Part shown: piece after piece, positions 9,404 through 23,842 of the stretch
Position numbering within the stretch: position 1 is the stretch's first letter
How the letters are laid out: each line of letters opens with the position of its first letter
NCBI RefSeq assembly: GCF_900167565.1
Contig: NZ_FUZV01000001.1
Span: 1,837,001 to 1,901,000, forward strand
DNA length: 64,000 nt
Source: Pseudoxanthomonas indica
GTDB lineage: Bacteria; Pseudomonadota; Gammaproteobacteria; Xanthomonadales; Xanthomonadaceae
Direction of reading: 5' to 3'
Position numbers and translations under genes: made by a program
The notes under the pieces: model-generated
Told to the model about the DNA's origin: nothing
What the model saw: the letters and a program-made list of their open reading frames with translations, nothing else
Databases searched by the model: none

Positions 9404-9850
9404 TCAACGCACTACCAGCACCGGCACGCCGCAATGGGTCAGCACTTCCTGGGTCTGGCTGCCGATCAACAGGCGACCCAGCCCACGCCGGCCATGCGAG
9501 GCCATCACGATCAAATCGCAGCCGCGTGACTGCGCGGTTTCGGCGATGGCTTCGGCGGCGTAGCGATCGCGCACATGCTCGGCGGTGAAGACCAGGCCCA
9601 GCGGCTCGGCCTTGGCGCGGACCTGCTCCAGCACCTTGTGCGCACTGTCGTCCTGCGACTTCTGGTATTCCGAGGACAGGCTGTTGGCGCCGCCCCAGCC
9701 CAGCGCATCGTCAAAGCCGGTGACAATCGGTTCGCTCACCGTCACCACCACGATCTCCGCACCCAGTTGCTGCGCCAGCGCCAGGCCGTGGTCAACGCCC
9801 TTCTGCGCGAGTTCGGAACCGTCGGTGGCAATCAGCAGGCGCTTGTACAT
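9404..9850 (-). CDS. universal stress protein (UspA family)
   Basis: A 148-residue single-domain Usp. It starts MYKRLLIATDGSELAQKG and ends with the nucleotide-binding pattern ASHGRRGLGRLLIGSQTQEV (G-x2-G-x9-G-S), so it is an ATP-binding member. Such proteins are small cytoplasmic dimers induced by stress or stationary phase. AGGAAACTCCC lies just before the start. It stands alone between the DUF2782 lipoprotein gene and uvrD. Confidence 0.93.
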   Translation of the reverse strand: MYKRLLIATDGSELAQKGVDHGLALAQQLGAEIVVVTVSEPIVTGFDDALGWGGANSLSSEYQKSQDDSAHKVLEQVRAKAEPLGLVFTAEHVRDRYAAEAIAETAQSRGCDLIVMASHGRRGLGRLLIGSQTQEVLTHCGVPVLVVR

Positions 9851-9935
9851 GGGAGTTTCCTGAGGGGAATCGACACCGGGTGACGCTACTCCCGCGGCGG
9901 TGAAGATTCCATTCCCCGATTGTCGCAGGCACGCC

Positions 9936-12113
9936 TCAGACCGCGGTCAGGTTGGCGTAGGCCAGCACCAGCCACTTGCTGCCTTCGTCATCGAAATTGA
10001 CCTGCACGCGCGCATGCGCGCCGCTGCCTTCGTAGTCGGTGACCACGCCGCGGCCGAACTTGGCATGCACCACGTTCTGGCCCAGCTTGACGCCGGGCGT
10101 TTCGATGGCGGCATGGCCCAGGTCCCGGCGCGGGCCATACGAGGTCGCCGGCCGCGCCACCTGCACGCGCGGACGCACTTCGTTGATTAGCGGGGTGGGG
10201 ATTTCGCGCAGGAAACGCGAGGGAATGCCGTACATGTCCTGGCCGTGCAGGCGACGCGCCTCGGCGAAACTCAGCACCAGCTTCTGCCGCGCGCGGGTGA
10301 TGCCCACGTAGGCCAGGCGACGCTCTTCTTCCAGCCGGCCGCTTTCATCCAGCGATTTGTTGCTGGGAAACAGCCCCTCTTCCAGCCCGGCCAGGAACAC
10401 CAGCGGAAACTCCAGTCCCTTGGCCGAGTGCAGGGTCATCAATTGAACGCCGTCTTCGCCGGCCTGGGCCTGGCCCTCGCCGGCTTCCAGGGCGGCATAG
10501 GCCAGGAAGGCGACCAGCTCGGACATCGACTCGCTGTCTTCATCCTCCGGGCGCTTGAAGCGCGAAGCCACCGAAACCAGTTCGTCGAGGTTGTCGGTGC
10601 GCGAATCCAGCTGGCCACGGCTTTCCGCCGCGTAGTGATCGCGCAGGCCGGAGCGGGCCAGCACGTGATCGATCTTGTCCTGCAGATCCAGCTCGGCCGT
10701 TTCCGCGCCCAGCGCATCCAGCAGCGACACGAATCCCGCCACCGCGTTGCGCGAGCGCGCGGCGAGTTCCGAGCCGGCCATCACGCGACGTGCCGCCGCC
10801 CACAGCGACAGAGACTCGGCACGCGCCACCCGCCGCACTTCGTCCATCGTGCGATCACCGATGCCGCGCGTGGGCGTGTTGACTGCGCGTTCGAATGCGG
10901 CGTCATCGTCGCGGTTGGCGATCAGGCGCAGATAGGCCAGGGTGTCCTTGACTTCGGCGCGCTCGAAAAAGCGCATGCCGCCGTAGACGCGATACGGTAC
11001 CTGCTCGGAGAGCAGGGCTTCTTCGAACGCGCGCGACTGGGCGTTGCTGCGGTAGAGGATGGCGGCGTCATTGAGGCTGCCGCCGTCGCGCACCCACTGA
11101 CGCACCCGCTCCACCACGAAGCGGGCTTCGTCGATTTCGTTGTAGGCCGCATACAGATCGATCGCTTCACCGTCGCCGGTATCGGTCCACAGCTGCTTGC
11201 CGATGCGGCCGGGATTGTGCGCAATCACCGCGTTGGCGGCGTTGAGGATGTTGGCGGTGGAGCGGTAGTTCTGCTCCAGCCGGATCGTCTGCGCGCTCGG
11301 GTAGTCCTGCAGGAAGCGCTGCACGTTCTCGACCTTGGCGCCGCGCCAGCCGTAGATGGCCTGGTCGTCATCGCCGACCACGAACACGTTGCCGGTGTCG
11401 CCGGCCAGTACCCGCACGAAGGCGTACTGGATGGCGTTGGTGTCCTGGAACTCGTCGATCAACAGCTCGCGGAAGCGATGCCGATAGTGCGCCAGCAGGG
11501 CGGCGTTGTCGCGCAGCAGTTCGTGCGCGCGCAGCAGCAGTTCGGCAAAGTCGACCAGGCCGGCGCGATCGCAGCGCTCCTGGTACAGCGCGTACGCGCG
11601 GCGCAGGGTATCGGTCCAGATGTCGTCGCCGGGCTGCAGGTGCTCGGGGCGACGGCCTTCGTCCTTCTGCGCATTGATCCACCAGGCGATCTGCCGTGGC
11701 GGGAAGCGTGCCTCGTCCAGCTCCAGCTGCTGCACCACGCGCTTGACCAGGCGCGTCTGGTCATCGCTGTCCAGCACCTGGAAGGTTTCCGGCAGCTTGG
11801 CTTCCTGCCAGTGCAGGCGCAGCAGGCGGTGGGCCAGGCCGTGGAAGGTGCCAATCCACATGCCACGGCTGCCGGTGCGCAGCTGCAGGTCGGCACGCGC
11901 GCGCATCTCGCCGGCGGCCTTGTTGGTGAAGGTGACCGCCAGGATCCCGTGGGTCGGTACGCCCTGGACTTCGTTGAGCCAGGCGATGCGATGGGTCAAG
12001 ACGCGCGTCTTGCCCGAACCGGCACCGGCCAATACGAGGTAATGGCCGGGCGGCGCGGAGACGGCCTCGCGCTGGGCGGGGTTCAGATCATCAAGTAGGT
12101 GAGAGACATCCAC
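9936..12113 (-). CDS. uvrD: ATP-dependent DNA helicase II
   Basis: A 725-residue superfamily 1 3'-5' helicase for mismatch and nucleotide-excision repair, close in length to E. coli UvrD (720). Motifs in order are Walker A LAGAGSGKTRVLTHR, LLIDEFQDTNAIQYAFVR, VGDDDQAIYGWRGA, LEQNYRS, LMTLHSAKGLEFPLVFLAGL and AYVGITRARQKL. The C-terminal tail has the UvrD/PcrA Tudor-like segment HAKFGRGVVTDYEGSG. The next gene, upstream on the same strand, is separated from it by about 660 bp of its own coding sequence. Confidence 0.97.
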   Translation of the reverse strand: MDVSHLLDDLNPAQREAVSAPPGHYLVLAGAGSGKTRVLTHRIAWLNEVQGVPTHGILAVTFTNKAAGEMRARADLQLRTGSRGMWIGTFHGLAHRLLRLHWQEAKLPETFQVLDSDDQTRLVKRVVQQLELDEARFPPRQIAWWINAQKDEGRRPEHLQPGDDIWTDTLRRAYALYQERCDRAGLVDFAELLLRAHELLRDNAALLAHYRHRFRELLIDEFQDTNAIQYAFVRVLAGDTGNVFVVGDDDQAIYGWRGAKVENVQRFLQDYPSAQTIRLEQNYRSTANILNAANAVIAHNPGRIGKQLWTDTGDGEAIDLYAAYNEIDEARFVVERVRQWVRDGGSLNDAAILYRSNAQSRAFEEALLSEQVPYRVYGGMRFFERAEVKDTLAYLRLIANRDDDAAFERAVNTPTRGIGDRTMDEVRRVARAESLSLWAAARRVMAGSELAARSRNAVAGFVSLLDALGAETAELDLQDKIDHVLARSGLRDHYAAESRGQLDSRTDNLDELVSVASRFKRPEDEDSESMSELVAFLAYAALEAGEGQAQAGEDGVQLMTLHSAKGLEFPLVFLAGLEEGLFPSNKSLDESGRLEEERRLAYVGITRARQKLVLSFAEARRLHGQDMYGIPSRFLREIPTPLINEVRPRVQVARPATSYGPRRDLGHAAIETPGVKLGQNVVHAKFGRGVVTDYEGSGAHARVQVNFDDEGSKWLVLAYANLTAV

Positions 12114-12128
12114 CGCGCTATTTTAGCG

Positions 12129-12773
12129 TCAGTGCACCGCCACCGCGGTCTTGTGCGATCCATTGCTCATCAGCTTGTCGGTGTAGGCAATGCCAATCGC
12201 CGACAGGATGAAGGCGCCATGGATGATCGTCTGCCACATCACGCCAGCGCCAGTCACCGCCGTGCACTTGACCGCCGGCAAGGTCAGCCCGGCCTGGACC
12301 GCGTCGATACCCAACCGCAGCAGCTGCACGTGATCCGCGGATCCGCACATCGGCAGGCCGAGCTCGCCAGCACCGATGAAGGTCTTGAGCAGGTGGATGG
12401 AGGAGATGCCGATGATCGCCATGGCCAGCTTGACCTTGAGCACGCTGGCGTTGACATGGCTCAGCCACTCGGGCTGATCCGGATGGCCTTCCAGGCGCAG
12501 GCGCGAGACGAAGGTTTCATAGCCGCCCACGATCACCATCACCAGCAGGTTGGAGATCATCACCACATCGATCAGCCCCAGCACGATCAGCATGATGCCC
12601 TGCTCGGTCAACGCGTTGGCATCGTGGATCAGGTGCCACAGTTCCTTCAGGAACAGGAAGACGTAAACGCCCTGCGCGACGATCAAGCCCAGGTACAACG
12701 GCAACTGCAGCCAGCGGGAAGCAAAAATCAGGTTGGGCAGAAGGCCCAGGCGTACGTTGGACGGCTGCGACAT
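12129..12773 (-). CDS. YqhA/UPF0114 family membrane protein (TIGR00645-type)
   Basis: A 214-residue protein with about four membrane helices. Segments such as [60 protein letters not shown] and HIHLLKTF-like sequence mark the UPF0114 family. The frame extends upstream to 12926, but the family begins at [14 protein letters not shown], so the start at 12773 is used. It ends 16 bp before uvrD starts and may be co-transcribed with it. Function unknown. Confidence 0.88.
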   Translation of the reverse strand: MSQPSNVRLGLLPNLIFASRWLQLPLYLGLIVAQGVYVFLFLKELWHLIHDANALTEQGIMLIVLGLIDVVMISNLLVMVIVGGYETFVSRLRLEGHPDQPEWLSHVNASVLKVKLAMAIIGISSIHLLKTFIGAGELGLPMCGSADHVQLLRLGIDAVQAGLTLPAVKCTAVTGAGVMWQTIIHGAFILSAIGIAYTDKLMSNGSHKTAVAVH

Positions 12774-12898
12774 GGGATGGCGGGCACGAATCAGGGGGAG
12801 CGCGCAGGGTACCGGCCGGGGCGGATGCTGCCAAGCCGACGGGGACGGTACACTCGCCCCCTTGCAAGGCAAAACCGTGTCCCGCGGGGGGATCCACC

Positions 12899-15879
<2,981 letters not shown>

Positions 15880-15912
15880 TCCCGGACCCACCCGCGTGGA
15901 CGAAGGATCGCC

Positions 15913-16392
15913 ATGAACGCCCAGCCGCCACCGCTGCACTCCGCCGCTCCCACCCGCAACTGGTGGGAGCGCAACTGGAAGTGGTTCCTGCCCACGCTGT
16001 TGGTGACCGGGCTGGTGTGCCTGGTCGGCTTCTTCGTGCTGCTGTTCGGCTTGATCAACGGCATGATGCGTTCGTCCGAGCCGTACCAGACCGCCATGCA
16101 GCGCGCGCTGGCGCAGCCGCAGGTGATCGCCGCGCTGGGCGAGCCGATCGAGGTGGGCTGGTTCATCCAGGGCAACATCGGTACGCAGGGATCACGTGGT
16201 TCGGCGGATCTGGCGATTCCACTCGCCGGTCCGCACGGCGGAGCCACGCTCTACGTGGTGGGCGAACAAACGGCCGGCACGTGGCATTACGAACTGATGA
16301 TCGTGCGCATCGTCGGGCAGGATCAGGCGATCGATCTGCGCCTGCCGCAGGAGCGACAGGCGCCGGCATTGCCGGAAGACGTCGCCGAATAA
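15913..16392 (+). CDS. Coa1-like (cytochrome c oxidase assembly factor 1 family) membrane protein
   Basis: A 159-residue protein with a Pro-rich N-terminus and one membrane helix (WFLPTLLVTGLVCLVGFFVL). A periplasmic domain follows, with SEPYQTAMQRALAQPQVIAA, LGEPIEVGW and GATLYVVGEQTAGTWHYELM. This order of helix, A...P.V...LG.PI and G.A.L...G.W matches the Coa1 (DUF1783) family. Bacterial members have no proven role in oxidase assembly. It lies 33 bp after the DPP IV gene on the same strand. Confidence 0.75.
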   Translation: MNAQPPPLHSAAPTRNWWERNWKWFLPTLLVTGLVCLVGFFVLLFGLINGMMRSSEPYQTAMQRALAQPQVIAALGEPIEVGWFIQGNIGTQGSRGSADLAIPLAGPHGGATLYVVGEQTAGTWHYELMIVRIVGQDQAIDLRLPQERQAPALPEDVAE

Positions 16393-16460
16393 AACGTCAC
16401 GGCGTCATGGGCGGGCAGCCAGGTGTCCTGCACCTGGCCCGCCCCTGCAGAAGGCCACGC

Positions 16461-16925
16461 TTACGGCGTGGTGGCAGGCGTCGTCGTCGGCGCCTGCGGA
16501 GCGGGGGGCGCCGCGCCCGGTGGCACATAAATCGCCACGCCGGCCGCGCGCTTCTGGGTGGTGGGAATACCGATGCCCACGCCGCCGGCGGAATGGCTGC
16601 CGTAGCTGCCCGCACCCACCGACATGCCCACCGGCGAACCGCTGGAACCCACGCCCATCAGGACCACGCCATTGGCGCCGAGCTTGGCCGCTTCCTGCTT
16701 GATGCGCGCCACCGCCGCGTCGGTCTGGCCCTGGGTGCCGAAACCTACCGCGCTGGTGGATTCCAGTTGCGCAATCTCCACCGAGCCCACCGGCGGACTG
16801 GAATAGATCTGCACCTGGGACGGATCAATCGGCGCGCGCGCCTGGCCCAGCATGACTTTCTGGGTGCCCGCACAGCCGCCGAGCACCAGCAGGACCGCGC
16901 CGAGCGCGGCAATTCGGATCGTCAT
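16461..16925 (-). CDS. glycine/proline-rich lipoprotein
   Basis: A 154-residue protein with a lipobox (ALGAVLLVLGGC), so it is a predicted lipoprotein. The centre contains VQIYSSPPVGSVEIAQLEST and QEAAKLGANGVVLMGVGSS, resembling small envelope lipoproteins of the DUF4156/YbjQ-like type. The C-terminus is low-complexity (Gly/Ser, then Pro/Thr/Ala). AGGAGAGA precedes the ATG at a good distance, which decides the start. It is convergent with the Coa1-like gene and divergent from the chorismatase. Function unknown. Confidence 0.8.
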   Translation of the reverse strand: MTIRIAALGAVLLVLGGCAGTQKVMLGQARAPIDPSQVQIYSSPPVGSVEIAQLESTSAVGFGTQGQTDAAVARIKQEAAKLGANGVVLMGVGSSGSPVGMSVGAGSYGSHSAGGVGIGIPTTQKRAAGVAIYVPPGAAPPAPQAPTTTPATTP

Positions 16926-17157
16926 CGCGTTCTCTCCTGTAGGGACGCGGGCATCTTCGGCCGCTGCGCGTGAATATGGCATATCCCGTCTGGCCCGGGG
17001 CGCGTGCGGCGCCAGGCAGACCAGTGACTGCATGGCCGTTACACTATTGCCTGGCGGCCCATCGCAACCTTGCCGCACCGAGCCCAAGAATCGCCGCAAT
17101 GACTGCTTCCGTACTTCCGCCCTGCTCCGCCTCACCGGTGCTGCCGGTGCGCGCCCG

Positions 17158-18174
17158 ATGAGCGTGGCGCCGCAGGCCCAGCCGGCGCCCCGGCTGACCG
17201 TGGACTACGTTCCGGTCGCTTCCTTGTCGCAGCAGTTGGAGCGCGCCGACACCCTGGCGGTGTTCGGCTTCGGCCGGTCCGCGCCCGGCCGCGATCTGGT
17301 ACCCGACCCGCGCTACCTCAACGTGCCGCTGCAACCGCTGCCTGGCCAGGCGCAGCTGGAAGTCTGGCGCGTGCCGGGCGTGCTGCACCACGGCGAGCAG
17401 GAGGGACTGCACTGGTCCAGTGATGGCGAACTGCAGTTCGGCGTGCTCGAGCTGGAAGAGCCCGAGGCCGGCATCCTGCCCACCAGCGAGCAGCTCTACC
17501 AGCGTCTGAGCAGCTTCTGGGGCGCGAGCCGGTTTCCGCATCTGCTGCGCATCTGGAATTACTTCTCCGACATCACCGCCGGCGACGGCGATGCCGAGCG
17601 CTATCGCCAGTTCTGCGTGGGCCGCGTGCGCGGGCTCGGACAACTGGACCTGGCTACCCTGCCGGCGGCCACGGCGATCGGCGGACGCGAACGCCGGCGC
17701 GTGCTGCAGGTGTACTGGCTGAGTGCGCGCCAGCCCGGTACGCCGCTGGAGAATCCACGCCAGGTCAGCGCCTACCGCTACCCGCGCGAGTACGGCCCGC
17801 AGTCGCCCAGCTTCGCGCGCGCGCTGCTGCCGCAGGCGGCGCCGGAATTGCCGCTGTTCCTGTCCGGCACCGCCGCCATCGTCGGCCATGCCTCGCAGCA
17901 TGCCGATTCGCTGAAGGCGCAGCTGGACGAGACCCTGACCAACCTGGACAGCATGATCGGCGCGGCGCGCGCGCTGCGTCCCGGCTTGCCGCCGCACTTC
18001 GACGGTTCTTCGCGACTGAAGGTGTATGTGCGCGACGCCGTCGATGCCGAGGACGTCGCCGCGCAATTGTCGGCCCGCCTGGGTGCGGGCGTGCCCTGGC
18101 TGATGCTGCAGGCGGATGTGTGCCGGCGCGAACTGCGCGTGGAAATCGAAGGCATGCACGGGCTGGATGGTTGA
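17158..18174 (+). CDS. xanB2: chorismatase (XanB2/FkbO-Hyg5 family)
   Basis: A 338-residue enzyme whose C-terminal half carries the FkbO/Hyg5/XanB2 signature LFLSGTAAIVGHASQHADSL followed by QLDETLTNLDSMIG. In Xanthomonas and Lysobacter, XanB2 splits chorismate into 3- and 4-hydroxybenzoate, feeding xanthomonadin pigment and ubiquinone synthesis. The frame extends upstream over the lipoprotein promoter, but family-like sequence begins near MSVAPQAQPAPRLTVDYVP, so the start at 17158 is preferred. No other pigment genes are visible nearby. The gene is alone on its strand apart from the short membrane protein that follows. Confidence 0.82.
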   Translation: MSVAPQAQPAPRLTVDYVPVASLSQQLERADTLAVFGFGRSAPGRDLVPDPRYLNVPLQPLPGQAQLEVWRVPGVLHHGEQEGLHWSSDGELQFGVLELEEPEAGILPTSEQLYQRLSSFWGASRFPHLLRIWNYFSDITAGDGDAERYRQFCVGRVRGLGQLDLATLPAATAIGGRERRRVLQVYWLSARQPGTPLENPRQVSAYRYPREYGPQSPSFARALLPQAAPELPLFLSGTAAIVGHASQHADSLKAQLDETLTNLDSMIGAARALRPGLPPHFDGSSRLKVYVRDAVDAEDVAAQLSARLGAGVPWLMLQADVCRRELRVEIEGMHGLDG

Positions 18175-18240
18175 TCGCCCGCGCCGCCTGCCTATAGTGG
18201 ATGCCTACGCCGCGACCTTGCGGCCAGGGAGCCGAATGCA

Positions 18241-18489
18241 ATGGGTGTGATCAGTCTGCTGTGGGGCATCGTGTCCCTGGTCTGGATGGTGTTGGCGCTG
18301 ATTCCGTTGCTCGGCTGGGGCAACTGGTTCCTCATTCCGTTTGCCGCGGTGGGCGCGATCATCGCCGCCATCGGCATCCTGTTCACCGCGCCGGCCAATC
18401 GCGGCCGCGCCAAGACCGGCCTGATCCTCAACGGCATCGTCATCGTGGTGGCCATCGGTCGCCTGGTGCTGGGCGGCGGCGTCATTTGA
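18241..18489 (+). CDS. small hydrophobic membrane protein
   Basis: An 82-residue protein with three hydrophobic helices and the sequence GWGNWFLIPFAAVGAIIAAI followed by AKTGLILNGIVIVVAIGRLV. The helix pair with a charged loop (NRGRAK) resembles DUF4190-type proteins. It starts 66 bp after the chorismatase. Function unknown; the hydrophobic, well-formed frame supports a real gene. Confidence 0.65.
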   Translation: MGVISLLWGIVSLVWMVLALIPLLGWGNWFLIPFAAVGAIIAAIGILFTAPANRGRAKTGLILNGIVIVVAIGRLVLGGGVI

Positions 18490-18790
18490 ATCCTGCGCAG
18501 GCAGGTCCGGCTGACACCGCCGAGCCTGCCGGTCACGGGCCACCTGCGCAGCCACGGCCTTCACGCAGGCCCTGGAAACGTCTTTCTCCGCGCTACACCC
18601 CGTCATGGCGGGGCGCAGCCGCGCCAATCCGCCGCCGATTGATCATCCGCCGGAAACGGGAGCAGACTGGCCGCAGCCAGGCTCCCCTATTGCTGCATGC
18701 TTGGCCCAGTCCGTCCCCGCTTTGTCCGGGTCGCAACGGTCCGGCGTGGTGAGGGATTTTTTCCCCTGAAGAACTGCAATGGAGAGCGTG
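18490..18790. other. intergenic stretch with inverted repeat, no gene seen
   Basis: About 300 bp without a convincing gene. CTGCGCAGG (18493-18501) pairs with CCTGCGCAG (18543-18551), and inside it GGCAGG (18500-18505) pairs with CCTGCC (18525-18530). This forms a possible transcript-end structure without a T-run. The right end, just before the next gene, holds GGGATTTTTTCCC, perhaps part of the promoter or leader of the protease module. Confidence 0.45.
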
Positions 18791-19247
18791 ATGAACCTGA
18801 AGCATCAGCCTTTGTGGCTGCTTGCGGGCATCGCCGTATGCATCACCGCCCAGGCAAGCCCGCAACAGACACAAGCAGCTCCTGCCCCGACCGCCGTTGA
18901 GAACAGCGATGCCGCGATGAAGGTCGCCATCGATCCCAAGACCGGCAAACTGCGTGCACCCACCGATGATGAAGCCCGCGCACTGAGCCAGGCCGCGCAG
19001 CCGGCCGCCAATGCGCGCAGCCTGCGTCGCGCCGAACCGCTCGGCGCCGGCAAGCGCGGCTTCGTCGCGCCGGCCACCGCAGGTGAAGCCACTGCCGCGC
19101 AACGCAAACTGGCCAGCGGCGGCACCATGCAGCAGGTGCCGGAAAGCTTCATGACCAACGTGGCGATCCAGCGCGATGCGCAGGGCCGCATGGTGTTGCA
19201 GCACGTCGACGGCGAAACGCTGCCGCAGGCCGCCAAGGAGGGTGACC

Positions 19248-19255
<8 letters not shown>
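18791..19255 (+). CDS. secreted post-PEP-CTERM-1-like domain protein
   Basis: A 154-residue protein with a signal peptide ending near AQASPQQ. The segment AAMKVAIDPKTGKLRAPTDDE resembles what is annotated as the post-PEP-CTERM-1 domain, a short conserved region in secreted proteins. A second conserved part near the C-terminus reads ESFMTNVAIQRDAQGRMVLQ. GGAGAG five bases before the ATG at 18791 decides the start. Its stop overlaps the start of the metalloprotease gene by 8 bp, so the two are made together. Whether it acts as a chaperone, inhibitor or substrate of the protease is not known. Confidence 0.75.
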
Positions 19256-21988
<2,733 letters not shown>

Positions 21989-22040
21989 TTGCGGCGCGTC
22001 ATGCGCACGCGCTGACGCGATCAGGAAACGGGCGCAGGGA

Positions 22041-22931
22041 TCACCTGCAGCCCGAGGTGCCGGTCACGCGGGGCGCGAGCGCCCGATAGATGTCCAACTT
22101 GCCGGCGCGCGGTGATCGCGCCGCACCGGTGACCAGCACTTCGCGTGGGCGGCTCCAGTCCACTACCGGTCCCAGCGTGGCGGCATCGGCGGTGTTGAAC
22201 GACAAGGCCCACGGCGTCGCCGCGCCATAGCGCTGGCCTTCGCATTGCGCCAGCTGCAGCTGGATGGGCTTGGTCTCCACATCATCGGAACGCGCAAACA
22301 GGATCGCGCGGCCGTCTTCCAGCCAGGCAGCGTCGAATTCGTCTGCCGTCGTGTTGATGCCCGGGACCGGCATCGGGTAGACGAACGCCTGGCCATCCCA
22401 TCGAGCCACGAACAGATCATGCCGGCCCGCGCCGCCATGGCCATTGCTGGCGAACAGCAGGCGCTGGCCGTCGGCATTGGTAGCCGGCGCCCACTCATCG
22501 CCGCGGGTATTGACGCCCGCACCCAGGTTTTCCGGCTCGCCCCAGCCGCTGTCGGCCTTGACCGCCACACGCCAGAGGTCATCACCCCCCTGCCCACCGG
22601 GCCGGTTGGAAAAGAAGTAGAGCCAACGGCCATCGGCACTGAAAAACGGATCGAAGTCCTTGTCCGCGGAGTTGATCGGCAACGGCTGCGGATCGATCCA
22701 GCGTTGGCCCTCCAGGCGTGCCTGCCACAGGTCCCAGCCGCCCGCCCCGCCCGGGCGATCGGTGCTGCCCCAGACGATCCGCTGGCCGTCCGGACTGACC
22801 GTGGCGCGTACTTCTCCGGCCGGGGTGGACACCACGCCCATGCCCTCGATGCCGAACTCCGCCAACTGCGCCATCACCGTGGCCGAGAGTAGACTGGCGA
22901 TGATGGCGGTCGCCGCGCGATGACGTTTCAT
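22041..22931 (-). CDS. secreted PD40/TolB-like beta-propeller protein
   Basis: A 296-residue protein with a signal peptide ([15 protein letters not shown]). Repeats of the WD40-like PD40 type follow: [40 protein letters not shown] and [20 protein letters not shown], each followed by D-W/L. These resemble TolB and OmpA-family PD40 repeats and suggest a periplasmic propeller. No enzymatic motif is visible. It is divergent from aroE with a 52-bp gap between start codons, and convergent with hemB. Confidence 0.8.
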   Translation of the reverse strand: MKRHRAATAIIASLLSATVMAQLAEFGIEGMGVVSTPAGEVRATVSPDGQRIVWGSTDRPGGAGGWDLWQARLEGQRWIDPQPLPINSADKDFDPFFSADGRWLYFFSNRPGGQGGDDLWRVAVKADSGWGEPENLGAGVNTRGDEWAPATNADGQRLLFASNGHGGAGRHDLFVARWDGQAFVYPMPVPGINTTADEFDAAWLEDGRAILFARSDDVETKPIQLQLAQCEGQRYGAATPWALSFNTADAATLGPVVDWSRPREVLVTGAARSPRAGKLDIYRALAPRVTGTSGCR

Positions 22932-22983
22932 GGTGTTGGCTCCCGCACCCGGTTTCCCTCTGCTACGGGATTTATACCAAGTC

Positions 22984-23838
22984 ATGACCACACATCGTTA
23001 TGCGGTTTTCGGCCATCCGGTCGCCCATTCGCTGTCACCGCGCATCCATGCCGCCTTTGCCCGGCAAACCGGCGTGACACTGGAATACACGGCCATCGAC
23101 AGCGCACCGCACGACTTCGTGGCGGCGCTGGATCGCTTCGTCGGCGCCGGTGGCGTGGGCGCCAATGTCACCCTGCCGCTGAAGGAAGCCGCGTTCGCCA
23201 TCTGCGCGCGCACCAGTGAGCGCGCGCAGCGCGCCGGTGCGGTCAATACGCTGAGCTGGAACGATGGCCAGTGGTATGGCGACAACACCGACGGCATCGG
23301 CCTGGTGCGCGATCTGACCGGTCGCAATGCGCTGGACCTGCGCGGCCGTCGCGCCGTGCTGCTGGGCGCCGGTGGCGCCGCGCGCGGCGTGGCGCCGGCC
23401 CTGCTGGATGCCGGCGTGGCCGAGCTGGTGATCGTCAACCGCTCACCCGAACGCGCCGATGCGCTGGCCGATGCGCTGGGCGATCCGGAACGCGCGCATT
23501 CGCGCTACTGGAAGGATCTGGAGCAACTGGGCGATTTTGGCCTGGTGATCAACGCCACCTCCGCCGGCCGTGGACAGATCGACGCCAGCGCGTTCGACCT
23601 GCCATTCGCCCTGACCACCCCGCGCACCCTGGCGGTGGATCTGAATTACGGCGAAGCCGCGATTCCGTTCCTGGCCTGGGCCAAGGCAGCGGGTTGCCAC
23701 GATGCGGTGGACGGCCTGGGCATGCTGGTGGAACAGGCGGCCGTGGCGTTCGAGGAATGGCATGGCATCAGCCCCGATGCCGATGCGGTCTACGCCGCGC
23801 TGCGCCGCAAGGACGATCTGCTGGTCACCGCCGACTGA
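22984..23838 (+). CDS. aroE: shikimate dehydrogenase (NADP+)
   Basis: A 284-residue enzyme that reduces 3-dehydroshikimate to shikimate in the aromatic pathway upstream of chorismate. The motifs are complete: [29 protein letters not shown] with catalytic Lys67, [11 protein letters not shown] with Asp103, the NADP-binding [14 protein letters not shown], and [12 protein letters not shown] with the Arg typical of NADP preference. The Met at 22984 starts the family sequence; the upstream in-frame extension is not family-like. It is convergent with the DUF58 gene, 4 bp away. Confidence 0.96.
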   Translation: MTTHRYAVFGHPVAHSLSPRIHAAFARQTGVTLEYTAIDSAPHDFVAALDRFVGAGGVGANVTLPLKEAAFAICARTSERAQRAGAVNTLSWNDGQWYGDNTDGIGLVRDLTGRNALDLRGRRAVLLGAGGAARGVAPALLDAGVAELVIVNRSPERADALADALGDPERAHSRYWKDLEQLGDFGLVINATSAGRGQIDASAFDLPFALTTPRTLAVDLNYGEAAIPFLAWAKAAGCHDAVDGLGMLVEQAAVAFEEWHGISPDADAVYAALRRKDDLLVTAD

Positions 23839-23842
23839 TCCG

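Noticed and set aside
10245..12098. 617-codon plus-strand open frame opposite uvrD
   Set aside because: Antisense artefact of codon bias; uvrD motifs are all on the minus strand.
16852..17157. long N-terminal extension of the chorismatase
   Set aside because: It would overlap the lipoprotein gene start and its promoter and contains no family-like sequence.
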